NCBI RefSeq assembly: GCF_007655485.1
Contig: NZ_VJXQ01000001.1
Location: 106,437-166,455, forward strand
DNA: 60,019 nt
Direction of reading: 5' to 3'
Source of the DNA: Halobellus captivus
GTDB lineage: Archaea; Halobacteriota; Halobacteria; Halobacteriales; Haloferacaceae
Position numbers and translations under genes: made by a program. Numbering within the stretch: position 1 is the stretch's first letter; each line of letters opens with the position of its first letter. The notes below the pieces were generated by a model that worked only from the letters and a program-made list of their open reading frames with translations, did no database searches and was not told where the DNA came from. This document shows, in pieces, positions 17,064 to 26,062 of the stretch.

Positions 17064-17663
17064 TCAGCGACCGGCCCCGCCGACGTTCTCGTCGGCCTCG
17101 AAGGTCGACGGATCCGGTTCGATCCTGGCGTATTCGACGACCCGCTGACCGAGAAGGCGAACCCGCTCGTCGAGCCCTTCGTCGACGATGTCGTCGCCGT
17201 CGAAGCGACGGGACACGTTCGGCAGCGCCGCTTGGTGCGGCAGGACCCACGCGTCGAGCGCCCGGCAGACCGAGCGCAGGTGTTCCAACGCCGAGACGGG
17301 AAAGCCGCCACCCGCGACCGCGAGGAGCCCGACCGTCTTGCCCTCGAACTCGTCGAATCCGCAGTAATCGAGCGCGTTCTTCAGCACGCCCGAGTACGAG
17401 CCGTGGTACATCGGCGTCCCCAACAACACGGCATCCGCTTCCCGGATTTTTTCGACGACGGCCGCGCTGTCGCCCTGCTGGTCCATATCGGCGTCGAACA
17501 CCGGCAGCGAATACGCCCTGAGATCGAGCACCGCTCCCGTTCCTCCCGCCTCCTCGACCCCGTCGAGGGCGCGTTCAAGCGCCCGTCGCGTGTAGCTCTC
17601 GTCGCGGAGGCTCCCGCACACGGCGACGACGGAGACCGTCGGAGACGACTGTCGATCGGACAT
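17064..17663 (-). CDS. NAD(P)H-dependent FMN reductase
   Basis: 199 residues with a flavodoxin-like fold. The N-terminal phosphate loop reads C-G-S-L-R-D-E-S-Y-T (residues of roughly 16-25) and the flavin-binding P-M-Y-H-G-S-Y-S-G-V-L-K-N-A-L-D follows near residue 85, both characteristic of NADPH-dependent FMN/azo-reductases. It probably reduces flavin or quinone-like compounds in the cytosol. Physiological substrate unknown; monocistronic. Confidence 0.88.
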   Translation of the reverse strand: MSDRQSSPTVSVVAVCGSLRDESYTRRALERALDGVEEAGGTGAVLDLRAYSLPVFDADMDQQGDSAAVVEKIREADAVLLGTPMYHGSYSGVLKNALDYCGFDEFEGKTVGLLAVAGGGFPVSALEHLRSVCRALDAWVLPHQAALPNVSRRFDGDDIVDEGLDERVRLLGQRVVEYARIEPDPSTFEADENVGGAGR

Positions 17664-17777
17664 ACGACTCGGTGGTGTGGACGTCTCAAGAATCCACCGC
17701 CGATATGCGATGTCCTGTTAACCCAGTCACAGTTTGATGGTTCCTAACAAACCCGATCCGGCGTTTTGCGCGTACAT

Positions 17778-18482
17778 ATGCCTTCAGTGAAGGAGTTTCT
17801 GACCAGGTTGCAGGGGAAGTCGATCCTCGATCTACTTCGATTAGCTCCGCAATTCGTGTCAGAAGAACTCCGCTCTCGGGTCGTCGAGGCGTTTTACTGG
17901 CGCCGACTTCACGCCACGGCGACTGTCCGTGAGAACCGTCGGCGAGCCGCAGTCAACCGATTGACAGATTCACGCACGATCCTGTTTCTGTGTCATGGGA
18001 ACGTCTGTCGAAGCCCGTTTGCGGAGCGCTATGCCCGGAATCAGTTGGCCGCTCGCGGTATTGACACCCTCGACGTGAGATCCGCCGGAAGTGCCGAACT
18101 GTGTGATCCGCGTTCACCCCTAACTGCCCGGCGGACGGCCGAACAGTACGACGTCGATCTGACGGACCATCGAGCGACCAGCGAAACGGCACGCGAGGTC
18201 GACGAGGCTGACTTGCTGCTCGTGATGGACTACCGCAACTATCACCACTACTTGAACCAGTATCCGGAAGCGACTGGGAAGCTGTTTCTCCTTCGCATTT
18301 TCGACGGCGGGAACGAAATACAGGTTCCCGATCCCCACGGCTACGGTAACTCAGTGTTCGAATCCGTGTACGCCGATATCGCTGCCAGTGTCACGTCACT
18401 TCTCGACGAGTACGAGACAGTCGTGACCGCCGACGAAAGCGTGGAGCGGACACATTTGGATCCGAGATCGATAGTCGATTGA
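17778..18482 (+). CDS. Low-molecular-weight protein tyrosine phosphatase
   Basis: 234 residues. The catalytic loop C-H-G-N-V-C-R-S (Cys72 to Arg78) fits the CX5R signature and the general-acid aspartate lies in V-P-D-P-H-G-Y near residue 180. An extra N-terminal helical region of about 60 residues precedes the phosphatase domain. The family removes phosphate from tyrosine, or related phosphate from arsenate in ArsC relatives. Base composition is lower in GC than its neighbours, and it lies some 3.3 kb outside the element, suggesting an older acquired gene (weak inference). Confidence 0.88.
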   Translation: MPSVKEFLTRLQGKSILDLLRLAPQFVSEELRSRVVEAFYWRRLHATATVRENRRRAAVNRLTDSRTILFLCHGNVCRSPFAERYARNQLAARGIDTLDVRSAGSAELCDPRSPLTARRTAEQYDVDLTDHRATSETAREVDEADLLLVMDYRNYHHYLNQYPEATGKLFLLRIFDGGNEIQVPDPHGYGNSVFESVYADIAASVTSLLDEYETVVTADESVERTHLDPRSIVD

Positions 18483-18649
18483 ATGCTGCCCGGCAATGGT
18501 ACCATCTGCTTCTCGTCGGTTGTGGAATCTCCGGCCACGACACAGGTTGAGACGCCTGCAGCCGTTCGATACGTCGGAAACGGCGGAATTTTCTCCAGAG
18601 AATCGTCTTTCCGAGGACGAGGAAGAACGCTGCGGATGACACGAGCTGG

Positions 18650-21304
18650 TTAGCGGAGTCGGCCGAGCAGCTCGTAATCGTGATCTGGCGTGTACCGACG
18701 GAACAGGAGACTGTTCGACAGTACCGACACACTCGAGAAGGCCATCGCCCCGGCGGCGAGCACGGGCTGGAGGAGCCCGAGCGACGCGAGCGGGATCATC
18801 GCCGTATTGTAGCCAAGTGCCCACACGAGGTTCTGCTTGATCTTCTGGAGTGTCGCGTCCGAGATACGGATGGCTTTCACCACATCGAGCGGGTCGTCGC
18901 GCATCAGCGTCACGTCCGCGGCTTCGATGGCGACGTCCGTCCCGCTCCCGATGGCAGTCCCGACGTAGGCGACCGCGAGCGCGGGCGCGTCGTTGACGCC
19001 GTCGCCCACCATCATCGCCTTGCGACCTTCGTTCTGAATGGCCTCGACGGCGTCGGATTTGTCCTCGGGGAGGACCTCGGCGCGGACGTTCTCGGGGGCG
19101 ATCCCGACCTGATCGGCGACGGCGCGGGCCGTGCGCTCGTTGTCGCCGGTGATCATCATCACGTCGACGCCGCGCTCCTGCAGTTGGCTCACGGCCTCGG
19201 CCGCGCTCTCTTTGATCGTGTCGGCGTCAGCGACCACCCCGACGAGTTCGCCCCCGTCCGCGCCAGCGGGCACGCGGGCGACGAGCATCGCCGTCTTCCC
19301 CTCGTTCTCGAGACGCTCCATTGTCTCTTGGGCTGGCGAGGGGTCGATCCCGTTGTCACGGAGGAGCTTTCGGTTACCGACCAGCACTTCATTGTCGCCG
19401 ACGGTTGCCCGGATGCCGTGGCCGGGGACGTTCTCGAAGCCATCGGGGTCGCTCACGTCGATGCCGCGGGCTTCAGCTCCGTTGACGATGGCCCTCGCGA
19501 GCGGGTGTTCGCTCCCGCTTTCGGCCGTTGCCGCCAGCCGCAACACGTCGTCCTCGGTGAGGCGGTCACGTGCGGTTAGTTGGCCGCCGTCGGATCGGCG
19601 GTCCGACGGGGATCGCGAACCGTCGATTCGGTCACCGCCGTCTGTGCTCGACTGTCCGCCACCGTCGAAGACGACGACGTCGGTTAGTTCCATCTCACCT
19701 TTCGTCAGCGTGCCCGTTTTGTCGAAGACGACCGTGTCGACGTCTTTCGCCCGTTCGAGGATGTCACCGCCCTTGAACAGCACACCGTTCTGTGCTCCGA
19801 TAGTCGTCCCGACCATCGTTGCAGCGGGCGTCGCTAACCCCAGCGCGCAGGGACAGGCGATCAACACGGACGAGGCGAAGACGATGAGCGCGAACTCGAA
19901 GACCGAGACAGTGCCACCAGCTACGGCTGGTCCGCCAGCGACCGCCCCCCAGAGCGGGAGCCAGTCGACGACTCCGGCGAGTGCGTCGGGGAAGAGGAAC
20001 CACACAGTTCCCCACAACAACGCGTTCGCGATGACCGCCGGGACGAAGTACGCCGAGATACGGTCCGCCAGATTCTGGATGTCGGGTTGTCGCGACTGGG
20101 CTTCCTTGACTGTCTGGACGATCTGCTGGAGCGCCGTGTCCGCACCGACCTTCGTCGCCTCGACGACGAGGACACCGTTCTCGTTGATCGTCGATCCGAC
20201 GACCTCGTCGCCCTCGCCTTTCTCGACGGGGACCGACTCGCCGGTGACCATCGATTCGTCGACGGCGCTCTGCCCGTCGACGACGACGCCGTCGGTCGGA
20301 ATCTGCTCGCCCGGACGGACCTTCATACGGTCGCCGACGGTGACGTCCTCCAGCGGCACTTCGTCTTCGGAACCGTCCTCGTCGACGAGGGTGGCCGTCT
20401 CGGCCTCCATTTCGAGGAGCTTCCGAAGGGCGTCGCCCGCCTGCCCTTTCGATCGGGCTTCGAGGTAGTTCCCGAGGGTGATGAACACCAGGATTAACGC
20501 GGCAGTGTCGAAGTACAAGCTCCCCGCGATCAGTCCGACAAGTACCGCGACCGAGTAGAAATACGCAGTGGAGGACCCCAGTGCGATGAGAACGTCCATG
20601 TTGGCGCGCCTGTTGTTGACCAGCGCGTTGTAGGAGTTCTTGTAGAACGGCCAGCCGAGCACGGCCTGTACGGGCGTCGCCAGCAGGAACTCGACCCAGC
20701 CGAATTCGACGCCGAAGATCGTCTCCGGGAGAATTCCCCCGCCGAGCAGGAACCTCTCTGCGAGGAAAAACAGCATCGGGGCCGAGAGCGCGGCTCCGAA
20801 CAGCGTCAGTCGAAGCTGTTTTCGAATCTCACCCTGTCGTGCGGCGTCCCGAGCATCCTCACCCGATTCACCGCTGTCGCTGTCTTCACGGACCGGCGAG
20901 TACCCGGCGTCCTCGATAGCGTCGTAGAGCGCGTCGAGTGACGTGTCCGCGGGGTTGTACCTGACCTGCGCTTCGTCGGTGGCGAAGTTCGCCTCGGCCG
21001 CGATAACACCCGGCGTGTTCTCGAGTGCGGTCTCGTTCGTCTGCACACAGTTGGCACAAGTCATATCGGAGATGCCGATGGTCACCGTGTCAGACACCGC
21101 ACCGTATCCGGCGTCCTCGATCGCCTCGTAGATCTCTGCGAGCGATACCTCGTCAGGGTCGTACTCGACGGAGCCCTCGTTCGTGGCGAAATTGGCGTTC
21201 GCCTCGATGACGCCGTCGAGTGACTCCAGGGCGTCGCCGACCGTCCCCGAGCAGTTGGCACAGGTCATCCCTGTGATGTCAAGATGTGCGATGCGTGATC
21301 CCAT
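18650..21304 (-). CDS. copA: Copper-translocating P-type ATPase
   Basis: 884 residues, full length for CopA. Two N-terminal heavy-metal domains carry M-T-C-A-N-C (Cys15/Cys18 and Cys83/Cys86). The transporter follows with the metal-binding C-P-C in the membrane, T-G-E-S in the actuator domain, phosphorylation motif D-K-T-G-T, S-E-H-P-L-A in the nucleotide domain and G-D-G-V-N-D near the end. It exports monovalent copper across the cytoplasmic membrane. An insertion rich in S, D, G and R follows the phosphorylation domain. No CopZ-like or regulator gene is visible beside it. Confidence 0.96.
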   Translation of the reverse strand: MGSRIAHLDITGMTCANCSGTVGDALESLDGVIEANANFATNEGSVEYDPDEVSLAEIYEAIEDAGYGAVSDTVTIGISDMTCANCVQTNETALENTPGVIAAEANFATDEAQVRYNPADTSLDALYDAIEDAGYSPVREDSDSGESGEDARDAARQGEIRKQLRLTLFGAALSAPMLFFLAERFLLGGGILPETIFGVEFGWVEFLLATPVQAVLGWPFYKNSYNALVNNRRANMDVLIALGSSTAYFYSVAVLVGLIAGSLYFDTAALILVFITLGNYLEARSKGQAGDALRKLLEMEAETATLVDEDGSEDEVPLEDVTVGDRMKVRPGEQIPTDGVVVDGQSAVDESMVTGESVPVEKGEGDEVVGSTINENGVLVVEATKVGADTALQQIVQTVKEAQSRQPDIQNLADRISAYFVPAVIANALLWGTVWFLFPDALAGVVDWLPLWGAVAGGPAVAGGTVSVFEFALIVFASSVLIACPCALGLATPAATMVGTTIGAQNGVLFKGGDILERAKDVDTVVFDKTGTLTKGEMELTDVVVFDGGGQSSTDGGDRIDGSRSPSDRRSDGGQLTARDRLTEDDVLRLAATAESGSEHPLARAIVNGAEARGIDVSDPDGFENVPGHGIRATVGDNEVLVGNRKLLRDNGIDPSPAQETMERLENEGKTAMLVARVPAGADGGELVGVVADADTIKESAAEAVSQLQERGVDVMMITGDNERTARAVADQVGIAPENVRAEVLPEDKSDAVEAIQNEGRKAMMVGDGVNDAPALAVAYVGTAIGSGTDVAIEAADVTLMRDDPLDVVKAIRISDATLQKIKQNLVWALGYNTAMIPLASLGLLQPVLAAGAMAFSSVSVLSNSLLFRRYTPDHDYELLGRLR

Positions 21305-21780
21305 TGTTATACGATAGGGGCTACTCCGTTAGGTGGGTTTCCACTTGGATAGTGGGGGTAATCAACGGCGTTTACTTTCGATTCCAAACCGAAGTCAGCG
21401 CCATCGAGAAACGGGTTCACCCACGGCCGGACGTTCTGTGCGACCCCGTTGATAGCACCAGCGTTCTCCCTGGGACGTAATGGGCACGTGTTCGACGGCG
21501 TCGTCGGTTCTGACACGCTCGCGTCCCGCGTCGAATGACTCAGACGATGGGTCTAGCCCGACGACTACCGGTACCAGCTTTGCATTTGGTACCTCCATGT
21601 CGGCACAGTCTGAGGGTCGAGTTTATGTTACCTCCGCCCGTCGTTAGCTCTAGAGAACCGCAAGACACGAGGCTCGTAAGTTGGAATCGATATGGGGCAT
21701 AACGAACTGTCGGCGGAGTGGGCGGCTATATTTATAAACGCCCCGCCGCAGTACGTCGATTGCTAACCGTTATGTGGCAG
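21305..21780. other. Intergenic region between copA and the integrated element
   Basis: I see no convincing gene in these 476 bases; the short open frames on both strands have no recognisable product. Before integration this DNA lay downstream of the tRNA-Arg gene. A TATA-like TATATTTATAAA (21727-21738) sits about 45 bases before the attachment core and may be a promoter, but nothing clear lies downstream of it. Confidence 0.4.
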
Positions 21781-21781
21781 A

Positions 21782-21795
21782 ATGGGCGCTGCAGG
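21782..21795. repeat. Left attachment site core (attL)
   Basis: ATGGGCGCTGCAGG here is identical to 49388-49401, where it forms the 3' end of the tRNA-Arg gene. After a short interruption, GGATTTGAAC (21801-21810) recalls the next part of the tRNA T-arm. The integrase gene ends 52 bases further in. Confidence 0.8.
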
Positions 21796-21846
21796 TTTCT
21801 GGATTTGAACTATGCGCTACCCCTTCGATACCGAGTTGTCTACTAA

Positions 21847-22905
21847 TCATTCTTGGAAAAACCTCCATCGTCGATTTGCCTTCTCGCGCCTCGAAGCGCG
21901 ATCATAGTGCTTGTCGAGAACCTGTTCAGACGCGTCCAACCGATCCGAAACCGCCGCTCGAGGAACCCCGTCGTTCCGATACTTCGTCACCCGAGCCTTC
22001 CGCGCGTCGTGCGGAGACCGCGACGACGGGCACTTACTCTTATGTAGGAACGACGTCGCCTCGCACGTCTCCGGATCCCGATCGTGCGGACACTCCTTCC
22101 CAATGAAACACGGCCGCGTCCATCGATAGAACGAATCGCGGATACTCCCACCCGACGCACGGCCGTAACTCGTCGTCACCAACGGAGCACGTCCGTACTC
22201 GTCGAGAACATCCTTCCGCGGGCCATCGATATACGACCGCAGCACCTCCGCCACGCGCTCAGTGATCCGATTGAAACGCGCGCCCTTCTCATCGTTCTTC
22301 AGCGGCGTCTCAGACTCGGGCCGGTGCTTGTAATCGAGGCCAGGCTCCGGGCTATCAAGTTCGACGTCACCCAAATCGAGCGCGCGGATCGCACCTACGC
22401 GAGCGCCCGTATGCCAGATCAACGTCCAAACGACGTGATCACGGCTCGCATACTCATAGCGACCGAGCCAATCGAGGATATCGAGAACGCGATCCGGGTC
22501 AATCGTCGAATCAGAAACCTCCTCAGCATCCGACAGCACCGGGAGCGCGACCTTCTCGTACAGATCCTCCGGGACCGCCTCGATCTGAGCGCAAAACCGA
22601 AGGAACGACCGGACCGTCGCGAGCGCCGAATGGAGTGTCTTCGGCGCGATCTCCTCGTCCATCCCTTTCGAGTAGCCGCCCTCGCGACGCCAGACGCGGA
22701 ACTGGTAGAGATCCCGGCCGGTGAGATCGTTCATATTATCGATCCCACCCTCCTCACGACACCACTCGACGAACGCCCGCAGGTGACTCCGATGCGACGT
22801 CTGCGTCCACGCCGCGGAATCGTCCTGCATCGCCTCGAGGTGGAGATCGCGCGCTTCGGAGGGAGTGATCGGGACGAGGTCGTCCTCACGACCCACCCGA
22901 GTCAC
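21847..22905 (-). CDS. int: Tyrosine recombinase (integrase)
   Basis: 352 residues from GTG 22905. An N-terminal SAM-like DNA-binding domain (to about residue 125) precedes the catalytic domain. The catalytic set can be placed: Arg169 (in H-T-G-A-R-V-G), a lysine near 204, His299 and Arg302 (in S-P-H-D-A-R), His333 and the nucleophile Tyr334 (in D-K-H-Y-D). Cysteines 266, 272, 281 and 292 form an unusual insertion before the HxxR box and could bind zinc. It presumably joins the element at the tRNA-Arg site: it ends 52 bases from attL. Its start overlaps the upstream small gene by 20 bases, so it is the last gene of a five-gene overlapping operon. Confidence 0.92.
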   Translation of the reverse strand: MTRVGREDDLVPITPSEARDLHLEAMQDDSAAWTQTSHRSHLRAFVEWCREEGGIDNMNDLTGRDLYQFRVWRREGGYSKGMDEEIAPKTLHSALATVRSFLRFCAQIEAVPEDLYEKVALPVLSDAEEVSDSTIDPDRVLDILDWLGRYEYASRDHVVWTLIWHTGARVGAIRALDLGDVELDSPEPGLDYKHRPESETPLKNDEKGARFNRITERVAEVLRSYIDGPRKDVLDEYGRAPLVTTSYGRASGGSIRDSFYRWTRPCFIGKECPHDRDPETCEATSFLHKSKCPSSRSPHDARKARVTKYRNDGVPRAAVSDRLDASEQVLDKHYDRASRREKANRRWRFFQE

Positions 22906-23062
22906 CCCCGCCGATCTCCGTGTATTCCACCGCGTGATCAGTGCGCTTCCGATGGACGATCTCGTTCACTGCCGCGAGAACGCGATCGCCCTCGACGATC
23001 TGCTCGAAGGGGCATCCGTGACAGACGACGTGATAGACGTCGTCACCGGGTCTCTTACTCAC
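22886..23062 (-). CDS. Small zinc-finger-like protein beside integrase
   Basis: 58 residues from GTG 23062, too short for most gene callers. It contains Y-H-V-V-C-H-G-C-P-F-E (CxxC) followed by two histidines near residues 37 and 43, a pattern seen in small haloarchaeal zinc-finger proteins that commonly sit beside integrases. It overlaps the gene before it (stop 23055) and the integrase after it (start 22905). I infer an accessory role in integration or excision. Confidence 0.65.
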   Translation of the reverse strand: MSKRPGDDVYHVVCHGCPFEQIVEGDRVLAAVNEIVHRKRTDHAVEYTEIGGGDSGGS

Positions 23063-23252
23063 AGTGAACCACCTCGGCTATCTCTCGCTGGTAGGTCCGG
23101 CACCAGCGACAACAGCCGTCTTCTCCGGTAGCAGCCTCACGGCCACAGAGACCGCAGCTCTCGGTCGGAATCGTGACGGCATCGGCGTTAAAGTCGTCTC
23201 CGAGGTAGCGGCGGGCAAGACGCTCTTTTTCGCCCCCGAGCCGATCACTCAC
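23055..23252 (-). CDS. Small cysteine-rich protein of the integrase operon
   Basis: 65 residues from GTG 23252, overlapping the upstream gene's stop by 8 bases. The middle carries C-G-L-C and C-C-R-W-C separated by about 13 residues, a likely treble-clef or ribbon zinc site, plus a basic segment E-R-L-A-R-R-Y-L. It is probably a DNA- or protein-binding accessory factor. A longer in-frame reading from 23435 is rejected because it overlaps the real upstream gene. Confidence 0.6.
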   Translation of the reverse strand: MSDRLGGEKERLARRYLGDDFNADAVTIPTESCGLCGREAATGEDGCCRWCRTYQREIAEVVHCE

Positions 23253-23859
23253 GCGATTCACCCCACGGCTTACACGGCGTGTCGTTCGGATGGATACACC
23301 CGCACCCGGCGCAGGTGATGATCTTCCCCTTCGGGGCTTTCGAGGTTCGGCCGCCGTCAGTGACAAGCCTCGAGTGTTCCGCTCTCTCGACGTCCACGCG
23401 CTCGGAGAGCCAACCCATTTGTTCGCCGATCCCACCGAGATCGTTCGTCTGAAGCGGGAACGTCACGGTCGGATCAATCCCCGCCGAGAACGCCTCGCGC
23501 TCGTGAAGGGGATCGATGTACCTCCGACCCGCGAGCACGACGATCTCCTCGACGTCGACGCCCTTCCCGATCTCGTTCGCGATCCAGTCGATCAGCGACA
23601 TCCCGACCTCGTGCGCCAGGACGTCGAGCTCGTCCTCGTCGAGATCATCGATGTTCGTCTCGTACGGATCGATCACTCGATCAGGGGCGATGAGCCCGTG
23701 CTCCGCCGAGAGGACCAACCACGCGTCGCCGATCGTCTCCGCGTACTCGCGCTTCTTCGCGAAGTACGTCGACGTGTACAGATCCGAGGCTGGTGTCGGC
23801 TCGTCGCGCTTCGCCGCGCCACAGCCGACGATCACGAGCTTCTTTGAGTAACCACTCAC
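23245..23859 (-). CDS. DUF6884-like protein
   Basis: 204 residues. The first ~125 form an alpha/beta domain with V-I-V-G-C-G-A-A-K-R near residue 10, Y-T-S-T-Y-F-A-K-K-R and L-S-A-E-H-G-L-I, the pattern I associate with DUF6884, a family frequent in phages and mobile elements and lacking a proven function. The C-terminus has a small C-A-G-C ... C pattern. It overlaps the next gene upstream (23856) by four bases and the next downstream by 8. Confidence 0.7.
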   Translation of the reverse strand: MSGYSKKLVIVGCGAAKRDEPTPASDLYTSTYFAKKREYAETIGDAWLVLSAEHGLIAPDRVIDPYETNIDDLDEDELDVLAHEVGMSLIDWIANEIGKGVDVEEIVVLAGRRYIDPLHEREAFSAGIDPTVTFPLQTNDLGGIGEQMGWLSERVDVERAEHSRLVTDGGRTSKAPKGKIITCAGCGCIHPNDTPCKPWGESRE

Positions 23860-24239
23860 CGCTGCTCACCATCCTTCCCGCCGCAGTGACCGCACTGCTC
23901 TTTCAGACAGAACACCCGCGACCCGACGCGCTCGCACCAGTGCGACGCCGCCCGATCACGGCGACGCGTCGGCTTGTCGTAAGTCAGCGGTGCGCCGCGT
24001 CCGTCCGCTCGTAGGCTATGCCCCTCGCTCGTGGGTGTGTTGTTTCCGTACATCGTACTCGCTCGTAGGAATCCGGTTTCGTGACCGCAGGGTTCGAGCG
24101 TGCGTCGCCCGGGAGCGTCCGCGGAGATCCCCGCGACCTCGCGCCCGCGCTTCTCGCACGTGCCGTGATTCGTCGTCGATGCGACCGCCGTGTCGGGGGT
24201 TTTATCCACGCCCCCAACGTTTCCGTAATCGGTTGTCAT
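23856..24239 (-). CDS. Hypothetical protein leading the integrase operon
   Basis: 127 residues starting at ATG 24239, the first gene of the minus-strand integrase operon. The N-terminal half is polar without clear motifs. The C-terminus holds W-C-E-R-V then C-L-K-E-Q-C-G-H-C-G-G, a probable zinc-binding ribbon. I do not recognise the family. The longer open frame extending to 25277 is rejected because it runs opposite to the HicBA genes and the winged-helix gene. Confidence 0.55.
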   Translation of the reverse strand: MTTDYGNVGGVDKTPDTAVASTTNHGTCEKRGREVAGISADAPGRRTLEPCGHETGFLRASTMYGNNTPTSEGHSLRADGRGAPLTYDKPTRRRDRAASHWCERVGSRVFCLKEQCGHCGGKDGEQR

Positions 24240-24346
24240 AGGATCTGACGACCACTCACCGGACCGCTGTCCAAAGCAGCGGTCTGTGTGTTTTCCAGAC
24301 CAAATTGGCCCGATGAGCACCGCCACTATCCACGATATAACTGAGG

Positions 24347-24387
24347 TATTATAAATCTTGACTACGAACGTATTCTTAGAAAGAATA
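24347..24387 (+). promoter_or_regulatory. TATA box and palindromic operator of the winged-helix gene
   Basis: TATTATAAAT (24347-24356) lies about 30 bases before ATG 24387, the spacing expected of a leaderless haloarchaeal transcript. A perfect 7-bp inverted repeat, TATTCTT-AGA-AAGAATA (24371-24387), covers the predicted start site and runs into the ATG. This is the expected place for a repressor, most simply the downstream gene product. Confidence 0.6.
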
Positions 24388-24710
24388 TGAACGTGGTTAG
24401 ATCTAACAACGATGCTGGTGATTTTTGCACTATGTCGACAGATGCTCTCAGAGAAATGGTGGAACGGATACCGTGGTTCTCGCCAGTTGATTACGAGATT
24501 TTTCTCTTTTTGGAGAATCACGATATACTGGTGTCGCCAAAGATACTCGCTGAAAATATCGAGTATGACCGACAGTACGTCTACAAGCGCCTCCGGGTGT
24601 TGACTGAGGCCGAGCTTATCGAAAGCAATGATGGCATCTACGAGCTGACCGACTTGGGTCGGGAGTTCCTCGCCGGTGACGTCGGTGAGGACGACCTCCC
24701 CGAGCCGTAG
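24387..24710 (+). CDS. Winged-helix transcriptional regulator
   Basis: 107 residues from ATG 24387 (leaderless), or 92 from ATG 24432. The core has W-F-S-P-V-D-Y-E-I-F-L-F-L-E then I-L-V-S-P-K-I-L-A-E-N-I-E-Y-D-R-Q-Y-V-Y-K-R-L-R-V-L (helix-turn-helix) and a wing ending Y-E-L-T-D-L-G-R-E-F-L. This resembles small PhiH1-repressor-like haloarchaeal regulators. It is divergent from the integrase operon with a palindromic operator at its own start, so it probably controls lysogeny or integration. GC is below the flanks. Confidence 0.8.
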   Translation: MNVVRSNNDAGDFCTMSTDALREMVERIPWFSPVDYEIFLFLENHDILVSPKILAENIEYDRQYVYKRLRVLTEAELIESNDGIYELTDLGREFLAGDVGEDDLPEP

Positions 24711-24750
24711 CGACAGAACGCTTATCCCGAATTGTCGTCTACTACCGAGT

Positions 24751-25020
24751 ATGAGTATGGGCCGCGAGATCCGCCTGATCGAGGAGGACAGAGGCGGCTG
24801 GTCGGCGATCGACGAGGAGACCGGTGTCGCATCGTGCGGCGAGACGCGCGAAGAGGCGTTAGAAATGCTCGACGAAGCGGTCGCCCTCCACACCCGCGAA
24901 GCTGGTGAACCCGTCACAGACGAGGATCTGGAGGAGTGGGGCCTCGATCCCGACTCGGTCCCGGACGAGGTCAGCGTCCCCGAAGCGCCGTGGTTCGACG
25001 AAGCCGAAGAGCAGGCGTAA
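24751..25020 (+). CDS. hicB: HicB-family antitoxin
   Basis: 89 residues. The N-terminal partial RNase-H-like HicB fold is visible (I-R-L-I-E-E-D-R-G-G-W-S-A, then S-C-G-E-T-R-E-E-A-L-E-M-L-D-E-A-V). The C-terminal acidic tail contains E-D-L-E-E-W-G-L-D rather than a clear DNA-binding domain. It should bind and block the HicA toxin that starts 3 bases after its stop. Together they would stabilise the element by post-segregational killing. Confidence 0.88.
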   Translation: MSMGREIRLIEEDRGGWSAIDEETGVASCGETREEALEMLDEAVALHTREAGEPVTDEDLEEWGLDPDSVPDEVSVPEAPWFDEAEEQA

Positions 25021-25022
25021 CT

Positions 25023-25268
25023 GTGGTCCGGCAGCATTTTACCGGGAAAGAGATCGTCTCCACACTGACGAGTATGAACTACACGCCCGTCGACCGGACG
25101 GGCAGCCATCTGAAACTCCGATACGTGCATCCGAAAACCGGAGAAACCCGGAACGTCACCGTCCCGATGGGCCACGAGATCAGCGGCAACACCCTCCGAG
25201 AGATCGCCAAGCAGTGCGGCGCGAATGACTTCCACGCGTGGTGCCGCTGGATCGACGAGCATCGCTGA
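25023..25268 (+). CDS. hicA: HicA-family mRNA interferase toxin
   Basis: 81 residues from GTG 25023, three bases after the hicB stop. The double-stranded RNA-binding-like fold is recognisable: F-T-G-K-E-I-V-S-T-L, then D-R-T-G-S-H-L-K-L-R-Y with the catalytic histidine, and V-P-M-G-H-E-I-S-G-N-T-L-R-E-I near the end. HicA cleaves mRNA and arrests translation. The order is antitoxin first, common in archaea. A later ATG (25074) would remove the first conserved strand and is rejected. Confidence 0.88.
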   Translation: MVRQHFTGKEIVSTLTSMNYTPVDRTGSHLKLRYVHPKTGETRNVTVPMGHEISGNTLREIAKQCGANDFHAWCRWIDEHR

Positions 25269-25273
25269 CGCGC

Positions 25274-26062
25274 TCACGCGTCCTCCGGATCGAAGTTCAT
25301 CACGAGCCGCTCTTTCGCTGACTTCGCAGACCCGGACGTCCCGTTGTTGATGAACCGCTTCTCGTCGCGATCGAGCACGTAGACGTCCTCGAAGCCCTCC
25401 GGCAGATCCTCGTACGAGCAGAGGTAGCGACCGTCGAGATCATCGAGCGCGTCGACAAACGCCTCGTGACTGATCGTGTTGACGAGGTAGTAATCCTCGT
25501 AGCCGACGTACGGCGGATCGCAGTAGAATACGGTCTCGTCGCTGTCGTATTTCTCGAAGAGATCCGCCCAGTCGAGGTTCTCGATGACGACCTCCGCGAA
25601 CCGCTCGGCGAACTCGTCGAGTCGATCGATCTTGTTCGAGTAAGTGAGCGCCCGACTGCTGACTTTCGAGGTGCCAAATCCGGCTTGCTTGCTATACTTG
25701 CTCCCCCACTGCGAGTATCGCAGGTAGAAGAACTGGCCAGCGCGCTTGATCTCGTCCGCCGGGCGGTAGCCGTTGAAGAACTTGTGCGCCCATTCCTCGT
25801 GTAGTTCACGCGAGTAGGGGACGCGATCGAGCCACTCGACGAGCTCCTCACACCGATCACGGAGGACCTCGAAGAACTGAACGAGGTCACCGTCGCGATC
25901 GTTGTAGACTTCGACCGTGCTCGTGCCCGGCTCCTTGTTCGCGAGGACACCCGCCGCACCGCCGAAGACCTCGACGAAACACCTGTGCTCGGGAACCTGT
26001 TCGAGGATCCACGAGGCGAAGCGACTCTTTCCACCCGGATACGGGAAAATCGCGTCGGGCAT
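25274..26062 (-). CDS. DNA adenine methylase (Dam/DpnII type)
   Basis: 262 residues. F-P-Y-P-G-G-K near residue 6 binds S-adenosylmethionine, F-G-G-A-A-G-V follows near 32, and D-P-P-Y near 178 is the catalytic motif IV of alpha-class N6-adenine methyltransferases. No restriction endonuclease is next to it, so it is an orphan methylase that may protect the element or mark its replication. The start at 26062 overlaps the stop of the small upstream gene (TAATG), so translation is coupled. The recognition site cannot be deduced. Confidence 0.92.
   Translation of the reverse strand: MPDAIFPYPGGKSRFASWILEQVPEHRCFVEVFGGAAGVLANKEPGTSTVEVYNDRDGDLVQFFEVLRDRCEELVEWLDRVPYSRELHEEWAHKFFNGYRPADEIKRAGQFFYLRYSQWGSKYSKQAGFGTSKVSSRALTYSNKIDRLDEFAERFAEVVIENLDWADLFEKYDSDETVFYCDPPYVGYEDYYLVNTISHEAFVDALDDLDGRYLCSYEDLPEGFEDVYVLDRDEKRFINNGTSGSAKSAKERLVMNFDPEDA

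Noticed and set aside
21304-21600. Possible degraded transposase upstream of copA
   Set aside because: Short minus-strand frames are open but show no DDE motif, terminal inverted repeats or target duplication.
23856-25277. 473-codon minus-strand frame reading through the regulator and HicBA genes
   Set aside because: Only the part up to ATG 24239 is likely real; the rest is antisense to well-supported genes.
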